From contig JBGTDU010000057.1 in NCBI GenBank assembly GCA_041748175.1, positions 1 to 27,680 of the forward strand: DNA of 27,680 nucleotides, in the 5' to 3' direction. Position 1 is the stretch's first letter; every line of letters begins with the position of its first letter. Below the pieces are notes generated by a model. It saw nothing but the letters and a program-made list of their open reading frames with translations, was not told the DNA's origin and made no database searches. Position numbers and translations under genes: made by a program. This document shows positions 7,849 to 15,078 of the stretch, piece after piece. Source of the stretch: JAHEJB01 sp041748175 (lineage in GTDB: Bacteria; Bacteroidota; Rhodothermia; Rhodothermales; Rubricoccaceae).

Positions 7849-8673
7849 ATGGCCGAACGCACTTTCTCGGAAGCGGAGATCCGGGCGCTCATCGAGCGGG
7901 CCTCGCAGTTGCAGGCGTCCCAGGACCAGCGGCCCGATTTCGGACTGACCATTGCCGAGCTCGAGCAGGTCGCCGCGGATTCTGGGATCGAGCCGTCGTT
8001 CCTTCGGGCCGCCGTTCGCGAAGCGGAGACGGGCGTGGGCTTGCGCGATGTCCACGGCCACACGGACACGCACGTGTTCGTCGAGCGGGTCGTCCCCGGA
8101 ACGCTCACGGATGAGGAGTGGCACGACGTGGTGATGCGGCTCAGAAGCGAGTTTTCAAGCGACACGGCGGCAGCCTTTGGGGGTTCGGCGATTCAAACGC
8201 AAGGCGTAACGGAGCAGCTGGGTTCCACCCGCGAATGGCGGCACACGACGATGCTGGGTATCGCCACGACCGTTTCGATCCAGTCGATCGACGACGTTCA
8301 GCACGTCCGTATCCAGCGGCTCGTGGGGCTGGGGTCACCGCGCGCCGAGGGAATCGGCTACGGCGCCATGGCCGCACTGGTCGCGGCATTTATCGCCGGA
8401 GGCGTCAACCAATCCGTTTGGATCTTCGCCCTAGTGCTCATTGGCGCCCTGCTGGTTTGCGCGCCTGTCATCGAGTGGCTCGACCGAAAATGGCGCAACA
8501 AAAAGCTTGATGAAATCGACTCGGTGGCCGACGACATCGCCCGAATCGTCCACAACGATTCCGACCCCGTGGCGGGCGAAGAAGCGCTTCGTCCGGCGCT
8601 CTCTCTGGAGGAGCTGCCCGACGTTCAGGACGTGGAGATCCATTCCACGCCGTCAACACGGAGCCGCGCGTGA
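7849..8673 (+). CDS. Two-helix membrane protein, second of a paralogous pair
   Basis: 274 residues, function unknown. It shares with the preceding gene the N-terminal block (RTFSEAEIRALIERASQLQ, then LTIAELEQVAADSGIEPS), the central motif ERVVPGTLTDEEW at about residues 79-91, two transmembrane helices (about 170-185 and 189-207) and an acidic C-terminal tail. Sequence outside these blocks has diverged strongly. The start lies 2 bp after the upstream stop and the stop overlaps the methyltransferase start (TGATG), so all three are likely one transcript. A heteromeric membrane complex of the two paralogues is possible but not shown. Confidence 0.75.
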   Translation: MAERTFSEAEIRALIERASQLQASQDQRPDFGLTIAELEQVAADSGIEPSFLRAAVREAETGVGLRDVHGHTDTHVFVERVVPGTLTDEEWHDVVMRLRSEFSSDTAAAFGGSAIQTQGVTEQLGSTREWRHTTMLGIATTVSIQSIDDVQHVRIQRLVGLGSPRAEGIGYGAMAALVAAFIAGGVNQSVWIFALVLIGALLVCAPVIEWLDRKWRNKKLDEIDSVADDIARIVHNDSDPVAGEEALRPALSLEELPDVQDVEIHSTPSTRSRA

Positions 8674-9413
8674 TGGGGTTTGTCGATCGGTTCGGGAACC
8701 AGGCCAGGAGCTATGCCGCCGCGCGGCCCACTTACCCGGACGCTTTGTTCGCTTTTCTGGCGGAAGAGAGCCCGGCGCTTTCGCTCGCATGGGATTGCGC
8801 GACGGGAAACGGCCAGGCGGCGGTAGCACTTGCCGACCGGTTCGAGCGGGTCATCGCCACGGACGCAAGCGCGGCGCAATTGGAGGAAGCCGCGCGGCAT
8901 TTGAAGATCACCTACCGCGTCGTCCCCGCTGAGGCCTCCGGCCTGGAGGCGAACGCTGTTGATCTCCTCACCGTCGCGCAGGCCCTCCACTGGTTCGACC
9001 TGCCGAAGTTCTTTGCGGAAGCCGATCGGGTCCTCAAGCCCGGCGGTCTGCTCGCCGTTTGGAGCTACGGCCTGCATAGCATCTCGCCGGAGATCGACCG
9101 GGCCGTGCATGACCTCCACGACAATATGCTGAAAGGCTTCTGGACACCCGAGCGACAGCTGGTGGATGAGGGATATGCTTCGGTCGAGTTTCCCTTTGCG
9201 CCCGTCCCCACACCGACTTTCAGGATGGAGGCGCGCTGGACGCTGGCGCGCCTGATCGGCTATCTGGATTCGTGGTCGGCCGTCGCGCGCTACATCCGCG
9301 AGAAGGGGGAGAACCCCGTTCCCGTCGAGGCGCTTGCGGAGGCATGGGGCGACGTTCACGAGAGGGCGGCGCTTTGGCCGATGACCACGTACGTGCGGAG
9401 GAAGTCGGGATGA
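8673..9413 (+). CDS. Class I SAM-dependent methyltransferase
   Basis: 246 residues with a Rossmann-type methyltransferase fold. The N-terminus (FVDRFGNQARSYAAARPTYP) is the one typical of Methyltransf_11/25 proteins related to trans-aconitate and UbiE-type enzymes. Motif I is WDCATGNGQAA, the acidic residue of motif II is in IATDAS, and the ALHWFD and RVLKPGGLLAVW blocks correspond to motifs III and IV. Small molecules are the usual substrates, but the specific one cannot be read from sequence. Chosen start is the ATG at 8673, overlapping the upstream stop. The gene's own stop overlaps the ATP-grasp start (ATGA at 9410-9413), suggesting a shared pathway or at least coupled expression. Confidence 0.85.
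   Translation: MGFVDRFGNQARSYAAARPTYPDALFAFLAEESPALSLAWDCATGNGQAAVALADRFERVIATDASAAQLEEAARHLKITYRVVPAEASGLEANAVDLLTVAQALHWFDLPKFFAEADRVLKPGGLLAVWSYGLHSISPEIDRAVHDLHDNMLKGFWTPERQLVDEGYASVEFPFAPVPTPTFRMEARWTLARLIGYLDSWSAVARYIREKGENPVPVEALAEAWGDVHERAALWPMTTYVRRKSG
9397..9401 (+). promoter_or_regulatory. Shine-Dalgarno site GGAGG for the ATP-grasp gene
   Basis: GGAGG lies 8 nt before the ATG at 9410, inside the end of the methyltransferase gene. It fixes the start of the ATP-grasp protein against the longer open frame beginning at 9272, and is one of the few strong SD sites in the window. Confidence 0.75.
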
Positions 9414-10408
9414 GCCCCCTCCGCGTCGGCCTCGTCTACGACCGCTTCGGAGACGCGCATCCGCCCCGAAGTGCCCCGCCCGACTGGGACGCGGAGTATG
9501 AGCCCGAAGGCACGATTGCCGCGATCGAAGAGGCCGTCAGGCGGCTCGGGCACAGGCCGGTTCGGATCGGCAACGTCCCGGCGCTGCTGGCGGCCATTGG
9601 GGCGGGTCGCCTCGACATCGACGTGGCCGTATGCATTGCGGAGAGCGACGGAAGCCGCAACCGTGAGGCCCACGGGCCGGTGCTGCTGGAACTGGCCGGG
9701 ATCCCGTTCATCGGCTCGGACGCGCTGGCAATCTCGGCTTCACTCGACAAGCACGTCACCAAAATTATCGCCCGTCACGCGGGCCTGCTGACGCCCGATT
9801 GGTCCGTTGTCCGTTCTGTCGTTGATCTTGACTCAGCGGATATCCCGCCCTTTCCCGTCTTCGTGAAACTGCGCTACGAGGGTACGGGGAAGGGCATCTC
9901 GCCGCTGAGCAAGTGCCACAACGCGGAGGAGCTGTTGCTGGAAGCATCGCGCCAACTCGACCTCTACAAACAAGAGGTGCTCGTTGAGCAATTCGTCGAG
10001 GGCGGCGAGTTCACGGTGGGCGTCGTTGGCCACGAACCGCCCGAAGCACTTCCGGTTTTGCAGCGCGCCACGGAGAGGGAGACGGGAATTGGCCTGCACG
10101 CCCTGGAACGCCACGAACCGCCCGACGCCCCGTTCGAGTACAACGCCGGAATGCCCATCGACCCGGCGCTTGAGTTCTCTCTTCAGCGTGACGCCCTCCG
10201 CATCCACAGCGCCATGGAATGCCTCGATTTCTCTCGCTCCGATTTCCGCGTCGATGCCGATGGCCGCGTATGGTTTCTGGAGATCAACCCCCTCCCCACC
10301 TTCGCGCCAGACGGCACATTCGCCATCCTGGCTGAGCTCTCCGGGCAACCGTACGACGCTTTATTGGCAGATGTATTGGGGCGGGGGCTGCGACGGCTGG
10401 GATACTGA
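9410..10408 (+). CDS. D-alanine-D-alanine ligase-like ATP-grasp enzyme
   Basis: 332 residues. The fold is that of Ddl-type ATP-grasp ligases, which join a carboxylate to an amine through an acyl phosphate. The N-terminal domain carries the HGPVLLELAGIPFIGSD block (compare QGLLEL-GIPYTGS in Ddl), followed by SLDKHVTKIIARHAGLLTP. The ATP-binding part has Lys153 (VFVKLRYEGTGKGI), Glu193 (VLVEQFVEGGEFTV), SRSDFRVD (276-282) and the metal site LEINPLP (290-296; Glu291, Asn293). Ddl proper has a K-P-x-x-x-GSS loop and ENTLPG. Those elements are altered here, so the substrate is probably not two D-alanines. Closely placed genes encode a zinc-ribbon protein and a KamA-like aminomutase, so a beta-amino acid is a plausible substrate (inference). 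Confidence 0.82.
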   Translation: MSPLRVGLVYDRFGDAHPPRSAPPDWDAEYEPEGTIAAIEEAVRRLGHRPVRIGNVPALLAAIGAGRLDIDVAVCIAESDGSRNREAHGPVLLELAGIPFIGSDALAISASLDKHVTKIIARHAGLLTPDWSVVRSVVDLDSADIPPFPVFVKLRYEGTGKGISPLSKCHNAEELLLEASRQLDLYKQEVLVEQFVEGGEFTVGVVGHEPPEALPVLQRATERETGIGLHALERHEPPDAPFEYNAGMPIDPALEFSLQRDALRIHSAMECLDFSRSDFRVDADGRVWFLEINPLPTFAPDGTFAILAELSGQPYDALLADVLGRGLRRLGY

Positions 10409-10412
10409 ATTC

Positions 10413-10718
10413 ATGGGATCACCGACTGGCCTCGAATCCCCTCCGCCGCCTCTGCGTTGGAGCCGCATGATAGCTTCTGCTTCCGCCACAGAACGCCCCA
10501 CCTGCTCGTGCGGGCACGACCGCTACCATCATTTCGCTCGTCCAAAAATGTCGTACTCCGGGTTCGGCGCGATGTTGTTGATGATGCAGTATGTCTCCGC
10601 CATGCCGACAATGATTGCCTTCTCCTGTGGAAAGTGCGGCGAGGAGTTCGAGGTGACCAAAGATGAGAAGGTTCGAGATGCCTTTCGGCGCTACCCAGAT
10701 GTCTACGAACATCCATGA
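10413..10718 (+). CDS. Small zinc-ribbon protein, unknown function
   Basis: 101 residues. Two metal-ligand knuckles are visible: Cys31-x-Cys33-Gly-His35 with further His39/His40, and Cys72-x2-Cys75 in FSCGKCGEEFEV. Between them is a Met-rich hydrophobic stretch (about 46-68). The C-terminus is charged and ends DVYEHP. The start is 4 bp after the ATP-grasp stop and the stop overlaps the kamA ATG (ATGA at 10715-10718), so it sits tightly between two enzymes. An internal Met at 19 (10467) is another possible start and would drop a Pro-rich leader. I do not recognise the family. Roles to test include a metal-binding partner or a carrier protein for the ligase; neither is shown. Confidence 0.65.
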   Translation: MGSPTGLESPPPPLRWSRMIASASATERPTCSCGHDRYHHFARPKMSYSGFGAMLLMMQYVSAMPTMIAFSCGKCGEEFEVTKDEKVRDAFRRYPDVYEHP

Positions 10719-11917
10719 CCGCCTTTCCGCAACACAATGCGTCGGAAACTGAGTGGCGCGACTGGCGCTGGCAAATGCGAAACCGCGTCAACGATTTGGA
10801 GACGTTGGAGCGGTACATCCAGCCGACGGAGGACGAACGAACCGCTATTGGCGAGACGAACGGCATCTTTCGGTGGACCATCACGCCCTACTACGCGAGC
10901 CTGATGGACGCGGTTGATTCAGCCTGCCCCATCAGGCAGCAGGTCGTTCCACAGCGCGCCGAAGTTGAACCAGACATTGTTGGTGTCGTCGATCCGCTCG
11001 ACGAGGTTGGGCATTCGCCGGTCAAGAACCTGGTCCACAACTACAAAGACCGCGTGGCCCTCTGCGTGACATCCGAGTGCGCCGTCTATTGTCGGTACTG
11101 TCTTCGCAAGCGCATGGTCGGCGATGCTGATTTTATGATGCGGAAGGACGAACTCCGGGAAGCCATTGCGTACATCGCTGCCGATGAGAACATCCGTGAC
11201 GTGCTCCTGACAGGCGGCGATCCGCTCGTTTTTTCAGACGCTAACATTGATTGGCTCCTGTCTGAGCTTCGAGCCATCCCGCACGTCGAAGTCATCCGAA
11301 TCGGAACGCGCCTGCCGGTTGTCAATCCGTTTCGGATCACAGACGAGCTGACTGCGGTGCTGAAGAAACACCACCCCATCTGGCTGAACACACACTTCAA
11401 TCATCCGAAAGAACTGACCATCGAAGCTGCCGAGGCTTGCGCAAAACTTGCCGACGTCGGCGTTCCTGTCGGCAACCAGACCGTTCTGCTCCACGGCATC
11501 AACGACGATTTTGAAACCCTGAAGTCGCTGTGTGAGGGCCTCGTGGCGATGCGCGTCCGGCCATACTACCTCTACCAGGCGCAGCTCATCGGCGGGACGG
11601 CTCACCTTCGCACACCCATCGAAACGGGCATGGCGCTGATGAAACAGCTTCGCGGCCACACTTCCGGTTTCGCGGTCCCGACGTACGTCCTCGACACGCC
11701 CGACGGCAAGGTGACGCTTACCCGTGACTACGTCCTTGGTCGTTCGGGGGATCACGTGGTTATGGAAACGACGCGCGGTACGATCTGGGCTGAGCCGAAT
11801 CCGTTGTCGGATGGCTATCAGTGTTCCGTACAGTTGCCCGAGATCCAGTGGCCTGAAGAGGCGAAAACGATTTCTACAGGAGCGCCGACGTTTGTGCACG
11901 CTTCCGCGTTCGGTTGA
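10715..11917 (+). CDS. kamA: KamA-family radical SAM aminomutase (lysine 2,3-aminomutase-like)
   Basis: 400 residues, the length of true lysine 2,3-aminomutases (KamA) rather than the shorter EpmB. The radical SAM cluster is Cys122-x3-Cys126-x2-Cys129 (CAVYCRYC), followed by Arg131, which aligns with the substrate-carboxylate Arg134 of the Clostridium subterminale enzyme. TGGDPL, IRIGTRLPVVNP and LRGHTSGFAVPT are family hallmarks. The PLP lysine is Lys332 in TPDGK, where classical enzymes have PGGGGK. Of the two Asp residues that hold the lysine epsilon-amino group (Asp293 and Asp330 in C. subterminale), the second is kept (Asp327) but the first is Gln290. A 2,3-aminomutase role is likely; lysine as substrate is uncertain. 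Last gene of the run beginning at 7013. Confidence 0.88.
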   Translation: MTAFPQHNASETEWRDWRWQMRNRVNDLETLERYIQPTEDERTAIGETNGIFRWTITPYYASLMDAVDSACPIRQQVVPQRAEVEPDIVGVVDPLDEVGHSPVKNLVHNYKDRVALCVTSECAVYCRYCLRKRMVGDADFMMRKDELREAIAYIAADENIRDVLLTGGDPLVFSDANIDWLLSELRAIPHVEVIRIGTRLPVVNPFRITDELTAVLKKHHPIWLNTHFNHPKELTIEAAEACAKLADVGVPVGNQTVLLHGINDDFETLKSLCEGLVAMRVRPYYLYQAQLIGGTAHLRTPIETGMALMKQLRGHTSGFAVPTYVLDTPDGKVTLTRDYVLGRSGDHVVMETTRGTIWAEPNPLSDGYQCSVQLPEIQWPEEAKTISTGAPTFVHASAFG

Positions 11918-11927
11918 ACAGAAGGCT

Positions 11928-12443
11928 CTAGGGTGCTTCAGATGTGCGTTCGACCATGAGCTCTACAAATGGCGGAGTTTGATTCCCTTCAAAGATCATG
12001 GATCCTGTTTCGTGCCACACACCATCCTCAAGCCACATTTCGTAGCGGATCTGCCGTCCACTTACATCAAAACCCCAATCAAAACCTCCTTCCACGAGCG
12101 TCACATCCGCACGAACGTGTCGGCCGTCGTTGAACGCGTCGATATGGTACTGATCAGTTTCAGCGTCATATGAGAGGATGCCAACTGCACTAAACACGAC
12201 CTCGCCATCCGGCCCACCCTCCCGGCCAATCCCTTCAACCAATATTACACGACCATTGCCCATGGGCTGTACGTTTTCCGTCTGATACAAATCCTGTCGC
12301 TCACCTCCGGGTGTCGCGTGCCACGCCGGTCCGGCCCACGTACCTACAAGGAAGGAAAAGGGCTCCATTGATTCGTGCAGCGTGTTCTGAGCACGGACCA
12401 GGAAAGGGGTGGAAAACAAGAGAAAGAGAATAGCGGTGCGCAC
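11928..12443 (-). CDS. Secreted protein, DUF1579-like
   Basis: 171 residues with a clear Sec signal peptide (MRTAILFLLFSTPFLVRAQ, cleavage after VRA). The mature part begins EPFSFLVGTWAG and continues with strands containing GNGRVILVEG, VGILSYDAETDQYHIDAF and a TGSMIFEGN block. The FLVGTW start and the lipocalin-like strand pattern resemble DUF1579 and related heme/fatty-acid-binding-like barrels, a family of unknown function. The stop lies 10 bp from the convergent kamA stop. A 72-bp gap separates it from the AraC-type gene upstream; it holds a TATACA-like -10 candidate on this strand, so it may have its own promoter. Confidence 0.75.
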   Translation of the reverse strand: MRTAILFLLFSTPFLVRAQNTLHESMEPFSFLVGTWAGPAWHATPGGERQDLYQTENVQPMGNGRVILVEGIGREGGPDGEVVFSAVGILSYDAETDQYHIDAFNDGRHVRADVTLVEGGFDWGFDVSGRQIRYEMWLEDGVWHETGSMIFEGNQTPPFVELMVERTSEAP

Positions 12444-12515
12444 GACGGGAGGGGTTATTGGAGATTCAAGATCGTCCCCGACGTCTCGTCATGTCTTGTA
12501 TAATCGCGACAGGCT

Positions 12516-13289
12516 TCAGGGCTGGACATCGATGTGTTCGATCTCGTCCATCAGCGCCGTAAATGCGGTCGGCGAGACCCCGGTCAGTCTCGTGCATTCG
12601 CGCGCAAAATGCGCCTGATCTGCAAAACCATGCTCAAGAGCGATGCGAGCCCACGCCTCGGGTTCCGTCTGAAGCACATGCTGGGCGGCTGCAAGGAGGA
12701 AGCGGCGGATTCGAGCATATCGTTTGGGTGCGAGGCCCGTCGTTGCGAGGAATCGCCGCTGAAGGGTCCGGACACCTAAGCCCAAATCTCGTGCGAGATC
12801 AGTTATCCTCACGCTGCCGCTGCGGGCCTCGATTGTGGTGGCTGCACGTTGGATCATCCGGTCGGGGGGGTCCCATTCCAGCGCCTGTTCCACAAGTCCA
12901 TCGAGCAATTGATCGAAGGCGACGTCTACGGATCGGGCGGGTGCAATATGTCCGGCCAATTTAGGTGCGACGAGACAGAGAGGTGCACCCTGCTCAGCCC
13001 AGCGCGCGACAGGTTTATCGAACGCACTCACTGCCGCCTCCGGCCTTATTCGCACGCCGCGCACGCAAACGCCTGGCCCGATTGCAACACTCAAAGGCCT
13101 GGCGTGCGGCCCGACGACCACCGTGCTGGTGGTTGGATCGCCAACCACAACGGCAATGCTAAAACTCCCGTCAGGAGGCAGAAAGAACGCTCGCTCATGC
13201 TGGGATTCCGGGGCGGTAAACGTCCAGCACGCTTGCACAAACTGGGCAAGGGAATCCGGTGGCGGTTCCTCCTGATAGCGAAGTTTCAT
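12516..13289 (-). CDS. AraC-family transcriptional regulator
   Basis: 257 residues. The C-terminal ~100 residues hold the double helix-turn-helix of the AraC/XylS family: ITDLARDLGLGVRTLQRRF for the first unit and WARIALEHGFADQAHF followed by RLTGVSPTAFT for the second. The N-terminal ~150 residues (PPDSLAQFVQACWTF, FLPPDGSFSIAVVVG, GVRIRPEAA) form the DUF6597-type sensor region often found in this subgroup. The ligand is unknown. It is upstream of, and co-directional with, the secreted DUF1579-like gene and divergent from the small membrane protein at 13427. Either could be a target. Confidence 0.9.
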   Translation of the reverse strand: MKLRYQEEPPPDSLAQFVQACWTFTAPESQHERAFFLPPDGSFSIAVVVGDPTTSTVVVGPHARPLSVAIGPGVCVRGVRIRPEAAVSAFDKPVARWAEQGAPLCLVAPKLAGHIAPARSVDVAFDQLLDGLVEQALEWDPPDRMIQRAATTIEARSGSVRITDLARDLGLGVRTLQRRFLATTGLAPKRYARIRRFLLAAAQHVLQTEPEAWARIALEHGFADQAHFARECTRLTGVSPTAFTALMDEIEHIDVQP

Positions 13290-13416
13290 ACGCTTATGAA
13301 TCGGGCTCGGGTTAAGGAGAATACAGTTCCCGGATCACTCCGGCTACAATTGACATCAAGCGTTGCACAGAGACCCTTTCAGTCCCTACACTTGGTCCTC
13401 CCTCACCCACCAACCC

Positions 13417-13421
13417 GGAGG
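13417..13421 (+). promoter_or_regulatory. Shine-Dalgarno site GGAGG
   Basis: GGAGG ends 5 nt before the ATG at 13427, fixing that start. Upstream in the 137-bp divergent gap there is a -10-like TACAAT at 13345-13350, but no convincing -35 element 16-18 bp before it, so a promoter is only suggested. Confidence 0.6.
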
Positions 13422-13426
13422 TTTCC

Positions 13427-13729
13427 ATGGTTCTCACCCGCATCGAGCCGATGTCGCTCGCAAAGGTATCTGCCGTCATCTACGGCGTAATGATGCTCCT
13501 GTTTGCCTTGCCGTATGGCTGCATACTCTCCGCTGTCGGCGATCAGTTCGGCGGGTCTGGGCTAGGGGCCGGGCTGGGGCTGGGGCTCATCATCTCGATG
13601 CCCATCGCCGGGGCGATCGGCGGGTTCATAGGTGGACTCATCACCGCTTTTATTTACAACCTCGTCGCTGGATGGGTTGGTGGTGTGGAGATAGAGGTTG
13701 ACGGAATGGACGGCGGCGACATTCTCTAG
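13427..13729 (+). CDS. Small integral membrane protein
   Basis: 100 residues with two hydrophobic segments: about 10-37 (LAKVSAVIYGVMMLLFALPYG) and 44-82, a Gly-rich stretch (GLGAGLGLGLIIS, then AGAIGGFIGGLITAFIYNLVAGW). It ends with GGVEIEVDGMDGGDIL. Similar short proteins with an N-terminal (K/R)I-P-S motif, Gly-zipper helices and a FIYN(L/V)VA-W-GG-I-E-V end occur widely, without known function (recollection). Its strong SD and independent strand suggest its own promoter. It converges on arsS, with a palindromic repeat between them. Confidence 0.75.
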   Translation: MVLTRIEPMSLAKVSAVIYGVMMLLFALPYGCILSAVGDQFGGSGLGAGLGLGLIISMPIAGAIGGFIGGLITAFIYNLVAGWVGGVEIEVDGMDGGDIL

Positions 13730-13754
13730 GGCGTGTTCGGAAACTCAACCAGGT

Positions 13755-13833
13755 TGTCATCCCGGACTCCGATCGGGGATCTCATCGGGTGTGAGGCAAC
13801 ATCCCGAGATCCTGAAACGAGTTCAGGATGGCA
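13755..13833. repeat. Nested palindromic dispersed repeat
   Basis: A nested inverted structure: outer arms TGTCATCC (13755-13762) and GGATGGCA (13826-13833), middle arms GGATCTC (13777-13783) and GAGATCC (13806-13812), and an inner hairpin ATCCTGAA / TTCAGGAT (13809-13816 / 13822-13829) with a 5-nt loop. This is the layout of dispersed palindromic elements known from many genomes. It separates two convergent genes and may fold in the transcript, but lacks a U-tract. Confidence 0.7.
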
Positions 13834-13893
13834 CCAATGTGGACTCTCCGATCAGAACACAGGCCGAAGTGCGGGAGGTATGACAGTCTCGCT

Positions 13894-15003
13894 CTACGCC
13901 GTCGCGCCGCCGCACGATGAGCCGCCTCCGGCCGTACATCCGTAGCAGTGGCGGGCCGTCTCTATGCGACGTGCCTGCCAGGTGGCGAGGTTGAAGTCAC
14001 GGACGTGCGGACGTACCATTCCCGGGACGTCCGCCTCGATTTCCAGCATCTGGTTGAAATCGCAATCGAAGAGTCGGCCATCCCAGCCGACCGAGATTGT
14101 GTTGCGGCACATGAGTCCCGCTATCGTCTCTGGGTTGAATGCGTTGACGAGCCGCTCCATGTAGACCTCGACCTGCCCTTTCTCGAGCAACCACTCGAGA
14201 TAGCGGGATATAGGCATGTTGTTGATCGTGAAAAGTCGGTCGAAAGTGATGCCGTGATTTCGGTGAAGTTCGCGCTGCCATTCGGCCTCCAGAGAAACCT
14301 GGTTGCCCGCCAGAAATGCCCCGACGGGATTCGTCACGAGCGTAAGCACTTTGTCCGGGTCGCCAAGCCCGTAGCCTACCTCATTGAGGCGTTTCAGAGC
14401 GGTGATTGATCTTTCGTACGTGCCGTTGCCGCGCTGGGCATCCGTCCCCAGTTTCCTGTAGTGAGGAAGTGAGCACGCCACTTCCACGCCGCGCTCGGCC
14501 AGCCATTCCGGCAAATGGCTGTAACGGTTGGTGACGAGGATCGTCAGGTTGCAGCGGTCGATGACGTGCAGGCCCCGACGTACGCATTCATCGACGAGAT
14601 ATTCGAAGTGTGGATTGAGTTCAGGAGCCCCGCCCGTCAGGTCCACCGTGTGGGCTCGGCTTTTGTCGATGGCCGTCAGGCAATCCCCCACGGTTGCCCG
14701 ATCCATGTTCTCTTCCGTCCGGTCTGGCCCCGCATCTACGTGGCAGTGGCGGCACGTCATGTTGCACAGTTTGCCTACGTTAATCTGGAAGATCTCGAGC
14801 GTCGACGGCGCCAAGCCTCCCGCCCACCCCGCCGCCGCCAAATCCATCTCGAATAGGCCGGTGCCGGTCGGGCCACCCCCGATGTCGACATCGTCGAGCG
14901 TTCGCATTTGCACGCCCGGATCGACAAGCGGCGTATGACGCGCCCGCAGGCTCGTTGTCGGGCGTGGGCCGTCGGGAACGATGAGGATGGGAAGTTCGGT
15001 CAT
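13894..15003 (-). CDS. arsS: Arsenosugar biosynthesis radical SAM protein ArsS
   Basis: 369 residues. ArsS is a radical SAM enzyme proposed to add the SAM-derived 5'-deoxyadenosyl group to methylated arsenicals in arsenosugar formation. The radical SAM motif is Cys80-x3-Cys84-x2-Cys87 (CNMTCRHC), preceded by LEIFQINVGKLC. The C-terminal DUF3641 part contains GLMCRNTISVGWDGRLFDCDFNQML and ends with the signature HCYGCTAGGGSSCGG, whose Cys residues are thought to bind a further Fe-S cluster. TGGAPELNPHFEYLV is also family-typical. The start follows a normal-length N-terminus; no SD is seen. The peroxidase-like partner gene is 75 bp upstream. ArsM, the arsenite methyltransferase usually found with it, is not in the window. 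Confidence 0.93.
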   Translation of the reverse strand: MTELPILIVPDGPRPTTSLRARHTPLVDPGVQMRTLDDVDIGGGPTGTGLFEMDLAAAGWAGGLAPSTLEIFQINVGKLCNMTCRHCHVDAGPDRTEENMDRATVGDCLTAIDKSRAHTVDLTGGAPELNPHFEYLVDECVRRGLHVIDRCNLTILVTNRYSHLPEWLAERGVEVACSLPHYRKLGTDAQRGNGTYERSITALKRLNEVGYGLGDPDKVLTLVTNPVGAFLAGNQVSLEAEWQRELHRNHGITFDRLFTINNMPISRYLEWLLEKGQVEVYMERLVNAFNPETIAGLMCRNTISVGWDGRLFDCDFNQMLEIEADVPGMVRPHVRDFNLATWQARRIETARHCYGCTAGGGSSCGGATA

Positions 15004-15078
15004 GGTTTATAGTTCGTATTCCGTGGTGCGCATCAGTCTTAAAAAATTGGACGACGCAAAACGGAGTACGCAATAGCA

